Of a stretch of 64,000 nucleotides of DNA, positions 37,485 through 48,782 are shown one piece after another. Source of the stretch: Hyalella azteca (lineage: Eukaryota > Arthropoda > Malacostraca > Amphipoda > Hyalellidae); the NCBI RefSeq assembly GCF_000764305.2, contig NW_025944642.1, forward strand, positions 620,001 through 684,000. Direction: 5' to 3'. The notes beneath the pieces are model-generated. The model did no database searches, was not told the origin of the DNA, and saw nothing but the letters and a program-made list of their open reading frames with translations. Made by a program: the position numbers and the translations under genes. Position 1 is the first letter of the stretch. Every line of letters starts with the position of its first letter.

Positions 37485-38695
37485 TTTAACATCAGGTTTC
37501 AGGAATAATTTTCTTCGAAGTACTAGAAATTCTTTTATGAAAGTTTTTTCATGAAAAATTACAGTATAAAATATTGAACTATATGGAAAATCGAAGAAAT
37601 TTTTCAGTCCAGTGCAGCATAAAAACAATCAAAGTATTAGAGTGCATCCACAAGAAAAATATTTTTATTTTTCTCTATATATGTAATTATGAATTTATCA
37701 ATAAGGTTAAAATGCAGTGCTTAAAAATTTATTCACCTAATTTGTCTGCCTGTGTCCTTTTAGGCACAAATTTATTAATGTTTATATAATTTAAATGTTT
37801 TCCAGATAAATGTGTCTAGCATTGAATTATCTCATCTCTGATTGGTTTTAATTTCCACTGCTTCTGAATGAAGAATAAGCAACATGGAACTTTTAGATGC
37901 AATGCTAAGATACTGGCTTCAAAGAAGGCTGATTAAGCAATTTTCGGAAATTCATTGAACTATTTATAATTTTTTAGTAGAATTTGTAACTGATCAAAAG
38001 GTCGTAATATCAACAAACGATAAAATCATTAAAACGGTTTCTCATATCACGTCAGTTGCACAAAGATTTTCGTTGTATATTAATAATATTTATCTAAAAA
38101 ATAACTTGCTTCACGCAGGTAGACATTGATATGTCTAAGAGCAGCACGCAGAGACCTGGTTTGAATAGAGATTTGGCTGGGCCTGGCACGAGAATGTTCA
38201 TGCGAATGTTCTCTCGTTCTCAATGCGAATGTTCTCTGCAAATAAGAAATTCAGCGTCGCAAACCAAGGCCTTCGAAACGTCGCAAGCGAGGCGGGGAAA
38301 CACTTTCCGACAACGGCCCAACCTCGCCCTAAAACACGGAGTATTAGAGTCCAAACTTCCGCACTCGCGGACGCCCGGGAGGTTTTTTGAGGAATTTCCC
38401 GGGGAACGCACGCGAAGTAAGACGATTGAGAAACGAGCTTCGCAGTGGAAGGTATATTGATTTTTTTATGGTGGAGCGCAGTGGCGATACCGAGTGAAGA
38501 TTGAATGGGAATACGGGGCCTTTGCATGGTAAATCTTGATACATGGCAGGTGGTGCGGTGGCAGGTGGAGTGTGACGTGGTGGGGTGGCAGGTGGTGTGA
38601 CGTGGTGGAGTGGTTGGAATGAAAAAGCAAAGCACGACTGCATTACTGCTAACAAGATTCTGATGATGTGTTTTTTTGTTTAGAGCAAGTTAATG
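37485..38695. other. Unique stretch with a GC-rich patch, no gene supported
   Basis: A GC-rich patch at about 38250-38440 holds ORFs on both strands (up to 145 codons) with no family I recognise. A short ggtggcaggtgg repeat lies at about 38550-38610. Confidence 0.45.
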
Positions 38696-39040
38696 AGAGG
38701 AATATGCGTATGTTTGGTGCAAGTTGATGGATGGTATGCGTTTGTTAAGAGCAAGTTGATGGCTGGTATGCGTTTGCGCAGAGCAAGTTGATGGATGGTA
38801 TGCGTTTGTGCAGAGAAAGTTGATGGATGGTATGCGTTTGTGCAGAGAAAGTTGATGGATGGTATGCGTTTGTGCAGAGAAAGTTGATGGATGGTATGCG
38901 TTTGTACAGAGCAATTTGATGGATGGTATGCGTTTGCGCAGAGCAATTTGATGGATGGTATGCGTTTGCGCAGAGCAAGTTGCTGGTTGGTATGCGTTTG
39001 TGCAGAACAAGTTGCTGGATGGTATGCGTTTGTGCAGAGC
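38696..39040. repeat. Minisatellite, 32-bp unit
   Basis: About ten and a half copies of gtatgcgtttgtgcagagaa + agttgatggatg; central copies identical, edges diverged. Confidence 0.96.
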
Positions 39041-39205
39041 ATATTTATGCACTGCATGATGCACGTGTTATCTAAACGGCATTTTCCGATATGCTGTTCT
39101 TGAGTTCTAAGCTGTTTTTGCTAGTGAATATCACAATAAATTTCTGCCTAACTTGTTTGCTTGCTAACTCCCCAACTGAAAGTAAGAATGATATATCCTC
39201 TACTT

Positions 39206-39272
39206 CTGCTCTACTACTGAACTTCTACTGCTCTACTACTGCTCTAATATTGCTCTACTATTGCTCTACTAC
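39206..39272. repeat. Short 12-bp array
   Basis: About five copies of tgctctactact. Confidence 0.88.
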
Positions 39273-39980
39273 TGTTACTATCATGTTGAATATTCTACCT
39301 AGGAGCTCTATTACGAAATGCAATATTTGGCAGAAGCGGCGATGAAACTGGAATATTTAACCTCCATGAAAATGTATAATATTTCACGAAAATATTACAA
39401 TCTCTAATGAGCTAAAATGTACGAGATAATATTATTTATCATGAACAGTTTAGTCCTTTCTTTATCAACGCGTTTTTTTTTTTTTTTTGCTTCAGGTCCC
39501 ATTCTATGCATGCTGTTGGTTGATAAAGATTTCTAAGTTTGATTTTAGCAAAAAAAAATGCTAATTTGATGAGAATTATTTCCTTTTATATTAAAATTGA
39601 AAAATTGCCAAAATAGGGAAAAGAAACGCATAGATTTTTGGAAAACGTTTCAAAAATTTCTCTGATTGAAGGAATTTAGATGATGGATTGCTCGCTCTTA
39701 TTAATGAAATCCTGAAAGCTCATGTTATAATGTCAAACACTTATCAATTTTAGATACAAATTTTAAGATATATAAGATTTCCGAGACAACGTTAATTTTC
39801 CCATTGTCTTCTATCTCGACAGAGAAACTTGATATTTTCAGGTGACATTACAGTCAATTATTTTATAGATTATTTGAAGTATTTGCATACCACGTAGGTG
39901 GCAGAGCTCAGGCTTATCGTTGAGCTCGCATTTGTCGGTCATTAAGAAGCTTTGCTCGTCTATCGCGTCCTCGGAGCTCA

Positions 39981-40082
39981 TCGTGTCTAAATCGTGTCTA
40001 AATCGTGTCTAAATCGTGTCTGAATCGTGTCTAAATCGCGTCTAAATCGTGTCTAAATCGTGTCTAAATCGTGTCTAAATCG
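39981..40082. repeat. Minisatellite, 11-bp unit
   Basis: Nine copies of tcgtgtctaaa, two with single changes. Confidence 0.96.
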
Positions 40083-40583
40083 TTCACTAAACAGCCCGCG
40101 ATCTCGCCAATACTTACTCAAACAACTCGACTGCGCCATTCAAATATGATAGAATCACACTCGGATGAGCTGAAGTCTTGATAATATAGTATCTTAAAAT
40201 GAATCAGGGAGCATGCTCTCGTTTAATTTTTTACTCAGAATTTTTTATTGTTTTCTGAATTGCTGGCTGAGAGAGTGTCTCTGAATCTAGATTTTCAATT
40301 CAAATCAACATCTGAAATTCATCGAATATAATTCAAAATCACAGGTGTAATGTAGTGTTAGTTGCATACATATATTTAATATTACTGAATACGAATTATG
40401 GTACAAATGAATGAGTTTCGGTGGCAATGTTCCAGTCTTAAGTGCAAGTTCGTCATTCATCAAACATGCAAGCACGTCATTAAACACGCTTACATGCTCA
40501 TTTTCTAGACCTGCATCACACTAGTAATATCCTCGTGTTACGTGGTGACATCACAGGCTCAAGGAGTGTGGTGTGTAGCGGTG

Positions 40584-40822
40584 GTCTCATGCCTTGTGGG
40601 TGCATGGCCTAGTAGGCGCCAGGCCATGTGAGTGCAAGGCCTTGTGGGTGTATGGCTTAGTAAATGCAAGGCCTTTTGGGTGCATGGCTTTGTATATGCA
40701 GAGGCTTGTGGGTGCAAGGCTTTGTATATGCAGAGGCTTGTGAGTGCAAGGCTTTGTGGATATATGGCTTGGTATATGCAAGGCCATGTGGGCGCAAGAC
40801 AGTGTGGGTGTTAGGCTATGTC
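40584..40822. repeat. Minisatellite, about 18-bp unit (36-bp doubled form)
   Basis: About thirteen copies of tgcaaggccttgtgggtg with alternating tgcagaggcttgtg and tatatgcaaggc forms. Confidence 0.9.
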
Positions 40823-40937
40823 GAGGTGTGCGACTGTTGCCTCTCCGCTGGTTGGTGATGGGGGCTTGTTTGGCCCCGGGCGAGTGCAGCGCCAGCGACA
40901 CGCAGCCGCCCGCCAGCTTATTGATCCCAGCTACCCT

Positions 40938-41375
40938 GTGTGATGTGCCTGTGTGGTGAGTGTGTGGTGAGTGTGTGATGCGCCTGTGTGATGTGTCTGT
41001 AATGAGTCTGTGGTCAGTGTGTGATGAGCCTGTGATGAACCTGCGTGGTGTGTGATGAGCCTGTGTGGTGAGTGTGATATGAGTCTGTATGGTGAGTGTG
41101 TGATGAGCCTGTGTGGTGAGTGTGTGATGAGGCTGTGTGGTGAGTATATGATGAGTCTGTGTGATACGCCTGTGATGAGTGTGTGGTGAGTGTGTAATGA
41201 GCCTGTGTGGTGAGTGTGGCGAAATAGATGTGTGATTCACCCGTCTGGTGGGTGTATTTGATTGTAATGAGTGATAATTGTGTTGTGAGTGATGTGCAAT
41301 CGTTATGTTTGAGGCGGGGGATGTGTGATGTGTGTTTGGTGAATGATGTCTGTGTGGTGAGTGTTGTGTGGGATG
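40938..41375. repeat. GTGTGATGAGCCTGT-type array
   Basis: Imperfect copies of gtgtgtgatgagcctgtgtg + gtgagt, most regular at 41030-41215, fading to the right. Confidence 0.88.
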
Positions 41376-41439
41376 AGCTATATTTTCATGTTTATGACTG
41401 ATATGATCACATATAAATAATATGTTTTTTTTTTAATTT

Positions 41440-42178
41440 TTAGTGAAGCATAAAGCATGTTGACATTTTTTGGACCTCACGCAGTGTATTTTAAGACATC
41501 GCAATGGTTTTCAATCTCTATAGTGAAGCACAAAAAATTGTACTTTTTTCGTTCTCTTGGAAAGCATAAAACATCGCGATTTTTCTTTAAATGTCTATCG
41601 AAGCATGAAACATCGAACTGTTTTTTCGTTCTTTAGCATAAAACATAATTTTTAGTCTCTAATGAAGCGCTAAATACCATGAAGTTTTTTCGAAGACATC
41701 TATTGAAGCATAAAACATCGTGATGTTTTGTAGTTTCTATTGAAGCATAAAACATCGTGATGTTTTGTAGTCTCTATTGAAGCATAAAACATCGTAATGT
41801 TTTGTAGTCTCTATTGAAGCATAAAGCATCGTGATGTTTTGTAGTCTCTATTGAAGCATAAAACATCGTGATGTTATGTACTCTCTATTGAAGCGTAAAA
41901 CATCGTGATTTTTGTACTCTCTATTTAAGCATAAAACATCGTAATGTTTTGTAGTCACTATTGAAGCATAAAACATCGTGATGTTTTGTAGTCACTATTG
42001 AAGCATAAAACATCGTAATGTTTTGTAGTCACTATTGAAGCATAAAACATCGTAATGTTTTGTAGTCACTATTGAAGCATAAAACATCGTAATGTTTTGT
42101 AGTCACTATTGAAGCATAAAACATCGTGATGTTTTGTAGTCACTATTGAAGCATAAAACATCGTGATGTTTTTTCAAT
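41440..42178. repeat. 37-bp hairpin minisatellite
   Basis: About eighteen copies of attgaagcataaaacatcgt + gatgttttgtagtcact, very regular from 41700, degenerate to the left. Core AAAACATC-GT-GATGTTTT is a perfect inverted repeat; the frequent gtaatg variant breaks one pair. Confidence 0.95.
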
Positions 42179-42340
42179 CTCAGGCTCAGCATTAATTGGA
42201 CGGCAGAAAGACGAGCTCTAAATTTGCCTGGTGAAAGTTACGAATTGCCCGAGTTTCATCATCGGCTGTAAAACGAGGCCATAAAACTGTATCTCAGCAC
42301 AATTTTGTGTCGTCCCAAATCCAGTTTGATATTCAGAATG

Positions 42341-42452
42341 ATCGCCGCCATGTTGGAATTTTTCAAAGCAGGAAAATTGCAACAATATCCTAAAACAGAA
42401 TTGTTTTCAGGAGGGTCGCCGCCATGTTGGAATTTTTAGAATGGGAAAATTG
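42341..42452. repeat. Two-copy 74-bp direct repeat
   Basis: tcgccgccatgttggaattt at 42342 and again at 42416, followed in both by a ggaaaattg word. Confidence 0.85.
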
Positions 42453-42954
42453 TGAAGTGTCTGATAATTTTAGTTAATTTTTTAAACTTATCATGTTAAA
42501 TTTACTAGGAAATTTTATTGAAAATTTTTGCAAAAATACCTGAACTATTAAAAATCGTTGAGATTCTATAATGAGCTTATTGATAGATTAAAGAATTTTT
42601 TTGAAGCGTAAACTAGATTAAAAATTTAATTAAATTTTTCGTTTCATCTTTGGTTGTGAAGAAAATTCAACGTAAATATATGCTTTAAAATTAAGTTAAT
42701 TATGTTGGACCAGCGATATTTTGCGCATGCGAAGAAAAAATTGCATTCACTTCAAAGGAATTTTTATCTAAATGATTAAGCTGCAAAGTTCTCTCATAAT
42801 TTGTTATATATTTCTTCCCAATGATTATATCGACTGTTTATTATCCAATTTTGCCAACTAATTATCCAAATCACTGTTACTTTTTTTTCTCACGTGCAGC
42901 TGCGTCGGGTGACAACAAGCATCTTCTCCTGCAGTGGCGGCACCAGCTGTGCGC

Positions 42955-43440
42955 CGTGGATGTACAGTACACTGTACACCAAGCCTTTTCTTCCCCAATT
43001 AAGAATTATTTGACGTACAGTAAGGATGCACACTGTAGACCAAGACTCCACTTCCTCAATTGAGAATTAGTGGTGCACAGTGTAGCTAGGTGTACAGTGT
43101 ACACCAAGCCTCCTCTTCCCCAATTAAGAATTAAGTGGTGCACAGTGTGCGTGTACACTGTACGTACCCCATGCGTTCTCAACCCCAATTAAGAATTAGG
43201 TGGTACACAGTGTGCGTGTACACTGTACGTACCCCATGCGTTCTCAACCCCAATTAAGAATTAGGTGGTGCACAGTGTAGGTGCGTTCTGTACACCAAGA
43301 ATTCTATTTATCAATTAAGAATTAAGTGGTGCACAGTGTAGGTGTACAGTGTACACTAAGAATTCTCTTCCTCAATTAAGAATTAAGTGGTGCACAGTGT
43401 GGGTGCACACTATACACTGTGCACCAAGCCTCCTCTTCCC
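42955..43440. repeat. 62-66-bp hairpin minisatellite
   Basis: About seven copies of caattaagaattaagtggtg + cacagtgt..gtgtacagtgtacaccaag..ttcccc. Two neighbouring copies ending ccccatgcgttctcaacccc are almost identical. Best copies have the hairpin GGTGTAC-AGT-GTACACC. Confidence 0.92.
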
Positions 43441-44649
43441 CAAGAAGCCATCCGAGTTTTTGTGCAGAGCGCATAACCGCGGGGCTGCAAATCATGTCAG
43501 CGCCAATTTACCGCTACGACCCCAAATCACGCAGAGTTTATACCTCCCAGGACAGGGATTTGGGAGCACGCTGTGCTATTAAGCGACCTTTTTTTGCGAT
43601 GTGCTTGTGCGCAGCGACGGAAAAACGTCCGTTTCGTGCACGTGATCGTGTGGCTTCAGGGTTTATTGTTAAAATTAATTACTTTGAAAATACTTCCGGA
43701 TAAGAAAGAAACGACTAATTGAATTGATGTCCATAAATGAACGACATCTTAGACGCAACTCGTAGCTTACCTTGTTCCTAGTTTTACGATTTTCTGACCA
43801 GAGTCCACGAACGTTGAATTTAAGGTTTACTTCCTGGAATGAAGAGGCCCGAGAGTTAGAATATTCATTCTTTTCCATACCTCAATAAACGAGCCTTGCA
43901 ATTTGGCCGTACGCTGTATAGCCCCATCATGCTCATTCATTTTCATCTTTTTGCTTCACCTTTTTTAAAGTTTTTGCTAAGATACGCGTTTAATATTACC
44001 ACGAATCAGAAAAGATGGCTCAAATTTTAACTGATCACAATCTTTTTCGTATATTCTGTATGCCTAGGTAATATTTGATACTTATTGTCACTAATACTGT
44101 AGTTCCCATCCTAAATTTAAATGCCAGCTTTATGCTAACAAAATAATCGTGGTTATGAAAGTAATTTATTTCAATCGGGATCATAATCAATTTCGTTTTA
44201 AGTATTATAATTTCAAAAATTATTTCCTGTGACATTGATCAATTCTTGATACAATAAAACAATTTTGATAACTCACTTTTTTATCCTTTCAATATCACTG
44301 TTTCAAAAAAGATACTTGGCGCCATTATCAATGATCAGGAGAGCGTGAGCCAGATAGCTTTAGACTACATCTATTGCTTTCCAAACTGAATAATAGTTTC
44401 TCAATAGTTTCTGGAAAACATATTCTTGAACTTTAATACAGAACGATTGCTGGCAAGAATAAATAATACAAAGTGTCATGAAACCACAATTTATTCGGAT
44501 AACAAAAAATACATAATAACGATATATACAAGACTATAGCATTTGACATCGATTCTTATGCCTAAGCCTGTCTTACATTGCATGAGTTTTCGCCGACTGA
44601 TAATGCAGCGAACCACAAAAATATAAATTTTTCTTAGGGCATGCAACAT
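43441..44649. other. Unique stretch, possible coding remnant at its left end
   Basis: GC-richer DNA at 43441-43670 with overlapping plus-strand ORFs; the rest is AT-rich. No recognised family. Confidence 0.4.
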
Positions 44650-44945
44650 ATTTACACCATCAACAGGCCAGTATACACCATCGCCAGCTCAGTATGCATC
44701 ATCGCAGGTCAGTATACACAATCGTCAGCTCAGCATACAAGATCACTCGCTCAGTATACACCATTGCTGACTCAGTATACACCATCCTTGTTTCAGTATA
44801 CACCATCGCCAGCTCAGTATACACCATCGCTGACTCGGTATACACCATCACCAGCTCAGTATACACCATCGCCAGCTCAGTATAGACTATCGCCAGCTCA
44901 GTATACCCCATCATCTTCTCAGTATACATCTTCGTCATCTACGAA
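44650..44945. repeat. Minisatellite, 21-bp unit
   Basis: About fourteen copies of gctcagtatacaccatcgcc + a. The last minisatellite before the array-poor region around FoxA. Confidence 0.94.
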
Positions 44946-47900
44946 TCGTCTCAGCTCTACACGCTCGAAATGCACGCTATAAACATGGCGGCTTTCGTTA
45001 ACAATAAAGCTTGCAAATAATTCTGATCGAAGCCTGCACGTTCTTGATTATAAAATCTACCTTTCAACATAATGAAAATTATCTGCTATCAAACGATGAA
45101 TCTTTATCTTATAATGAACCGAAATATTTATCCCATGACAACAACATATACCTGAATCATGATTCGAAAGCTTCATTATATTAAAAAAATTGCTCTAATA
45201 TTGTATATAAACGTGTTGGTGTTATATTATATTTTGTATTATTATACTTTGAAATTAACTCAACTACAGCGGGCGAATGAGAAGACTGTTACCTTTACAA
45301 AGTTTGATGGAAGAAATATTTCGTTAGAAGAACTTTAGATAAAATTATTGGACTTTGGAATGGGCATATTGGACTTTGGGCATTGGAAAGATTATATTGA
45401 TAATTTTTATGACAAAAACAGGAAATTTAGGTATGCAACTGCAAACTTAGACATGCCTCAGTGATCTGCTAATGTATGCGGGAGCAGGATCGGTCTGCCT
45501 CACTGACTGCTCCCCTCTCACTTCTTCTCTTTTTAGATCACCAGGAAAATGTCCGTGGGTTTTTCAAGGGGCGAGTCAGGGGTGAGAACTCTTAAATTTA
45601 AGACTGGAATGGATGGGCTTTTTGGAAAATTGGGACCATGAGTTTCTCGTGGATTTCGTGAACGGATCTTAGCCCCTTCTGCTCTGGCTGTTCGCTGCGG
45701 TATGACTGAAGCTTAATTGTATACATTAATGATTCAGTTATATAGATATGTTAATGTTCAACATACCGAAATCAATAGGCGCATCCAGAGTTATGGAAAA
45801 TATTCCTAGTACATTTTTTTAATACAGAAAGATCAAAAGATTTACTCTTTTGTTTACAAAAAAGTAAATTTTTTAAACAATGCTCTAAAATCAAAAGACA
45901 ATATTTGTTTTACTTACTGTAAAAAAAGTATATTCCCCTGTAGAATACTGAATGCCAAACATACATGCATAAATTTAAAGTGGCCATCATTGTTTTCGAG
46001 CGGATGCAATTTTTTTTTGTTATCGTGGAACCGCGATTAAAATAATACAGGTGTTCATAAAAGTTGCTTCAAATTAGCGTTTTTTGAGTTAAGATTCTAC
46101 GAGAAACATAAAAGTACATTCAACTCAAACTTATCATGACAGAGTCGATTAAAGATTGTGCGAATTATGCATTTATATTCTGAACACGATTTGCCAATGC
46201 TATGGGTTGGTTTCAGAGTGACGTATTTAAGCACCAACAAAGATAATTCGTTTGCAGATGTATAAAAATAAGCTAGATTGTAGTTGGATTTTAAATTTAA
46301 TAGACATGTCAATTTTTTTTTTATTTGGGATTTAAATACTGATTTAAGCTCAAATCTATGGCATTTCACAAGGGATTTACACAATAGATTATTTGTGGTC
46401 ACAAAAGTGATAGTCAAGCTATTCGTTCGACGTGCCAGCAAAATTATAGTTTAGTTATCAGTAATAATTATCGATGCGATTGAAAGAGCCCTGTTAATAA
46501 TTATGTATATAATAAACTGCAATACTAAAATCCATCGTAAAATTTACACTGTTATGTGTCAACATGTAAATTGTGGATAACAGCAGTAAGCAGACAGGAT
46601 TTAACGAAAATATGCTGATATTTTTGTCTTCAAAATAAAATTACGGAGTTAAAGAATACATATTTTGATCAATCATTTATATTGGTCCGAGTCCTTTTAT
46701 GTCTAACTCAACCATATATGCGCCGACGCATCAATATTATATATTATGTCTAGCTCAGTCATACTGGTCTCAACCATACATACCAGCTTAGCCATACATG
46801 TCTGTTCAGTCATAGGACCGAACATAAGAACTGGAGCGTCTATTCTGGCTGGAGCTAAAAGAGGACTATGAATGGAAGCTGATAATACAGCCCCATAATG
46901 TGAAGGATTATAAGGGCCAACGCAGGGGAGACCATTGCATTCACGGCATTGTGCCCCAGGACCGTTGCTGAGATACCGGGGCGCCGCCCGTTCCTAACAA
47001 ATCGCAGTGGCTTATTTCGAGTGGGAAACGAATTTATATTGAAACTTATTCATTGAGTTAATATAGGATATGTGTTGAAGAATATGAATATTGAGTTTGA
47101 GCGGAATTACTAGCGCTGTTGTTTTTGTGAGTGATTGAATTTGAGTAACTGGCGGCAAGTTGTATTAATGTTTTTTCACCTTGGACAAAAAACGCTGCCT
47201 CGTTTTGAATGTCTGTTATACTTTTGATCTACTCAAAAGAATAATTATAAAATAAGATAGAGGAAGAGCCATTATTGTATCTGTGCTTTATTTCAAAACA
47301 ATTGTTAACGAGTTGTAAAATGAGTTACTAAAAATCGATTTTCATTTATCATAAAAAAATATTATATTATGCCACTCCTAGAAAGGTCCCAGTGAAAAGT
47401 TTTAGTGTACGATGAAAATGTCTGTTCAGTAGACGTTTTAATTTGTAAACTTAGATATTATGAATATGTAATGGTGATGTGCCTATAACTGGCTATTACC
47501 TGCGATTGTATGCCGTTAGACAAAGGAGTAACTTTCTCTGAATCTAATTTGGCCGATTAGAGTAAATTTATTGATATTTAATTAAAATTTAATGATTAGC
47601 CTTCACAACAGTACAAATTAAACAGTAACCGCATCGAAAATGGAGACGTGATTTGCAACACAATATGGAATGAGCCTGTATTACGCAAGCCACCTTTGTC
47701 TGTATCAAGGAGTATAGGCATTGAGAACATGAATAAATAATGTTAAAATTTCTTAGTAAAACATACTAAATAGAAGAGTGAGAACATAAATATTTATAAT
47801 TATAATTTTATTATTTATATATATTATTATTATAATCATATAATTATTTCAAAATCCGACAAACAAACCCGAAGCTACATTTTAGGTACAATTTAGTAAA

Positions 47901-48703
47901 TAGCATCTTTAATGTCGTTGTTTGAAAAAAAGACTTTGTGTAAGTTTTATGAAAATGAAAAAGGAGGATAAAGACTATTTGCAAGCTTCACACGATTAAG
48001 GCCAAATGCCAATAAATTCATAAACAATTTCTTGAATTTCAATATCTTAGTTAAAAATCAGAAACAAATCCACTGTGTAAAAAACAACGAACTACAATTA
48101 CATATTATTTTACAGCATGTTAGCAACATCATTTGGTGATCAAGCAACACTCCAAGGACAACATTTGTTTTTTTTTGTTCACACTAGAATATCCAAACGA
48201 AAACTGAAGCCTAGAAAAACATCCACAAACTTAGGTTGCTCACCAAAATTTGCGGGCTAAACCAATGCAACTCAGACAAAACGTGGCATACAAGAGGAAC
48301 ACAACACAAATCAAAGCAGATATAAATTATAAGTTCAAAATACACTAATTCAGTTTTTATTTTTTCATCCGTATACACAACGAAACAAGCAGCGCGCGTG
48401 TGTACGCAATTACTCGACTGCAGTTCACCACATTCGTATTTCGACATCAAAATTTAACTCCTTCATGACTAAGCTTTTACCTATGTACAACAAAGCCTTG
48501 ATTATATACATGTTTAACTCACAGGACGCAAGACATGCGATGCTACAGCAGTATAGAATATTCAAACGAACGGCATGCGAAACTGGCTTTACTCAAGCTT
48601 ATTTATTCATGGTTCTCATTCATTCCTCCTAACCTTGGCAACACGAATAGAAAAAACTCGCGTCGGTAGAAACACACGCAATTGTATCGATTGAATTTCG
48701 TTA
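44946..48703. other. AT-rich stretch poor in arrays
   Basis: A possible microexon at 45537-45581 and a loose atgtctagctcagtcatac-like repetition at 46695-46815. No gene identified. Confidence 0.45.
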
Positions 48704-48782
48704 ATATCAACTAGGACATCGTAGATTTCAACAAGGAGATCGTGGATATCAATCAGGATATCGTCGAAATCAACCAAGTTAT
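48704..48782. repeat. Short 21-bp array
   Basis: Nearly four diverged copies of atatcaactaggacatcgta + g. Confidence 0.82.

Noticed and set aside
40587..41240. 217-codon His/Thr-rich minus-strand ORF
   Set aside because: It spans two unrelated arrays (18-bp and GTGTGATGAG-type) and only reflects their composition.
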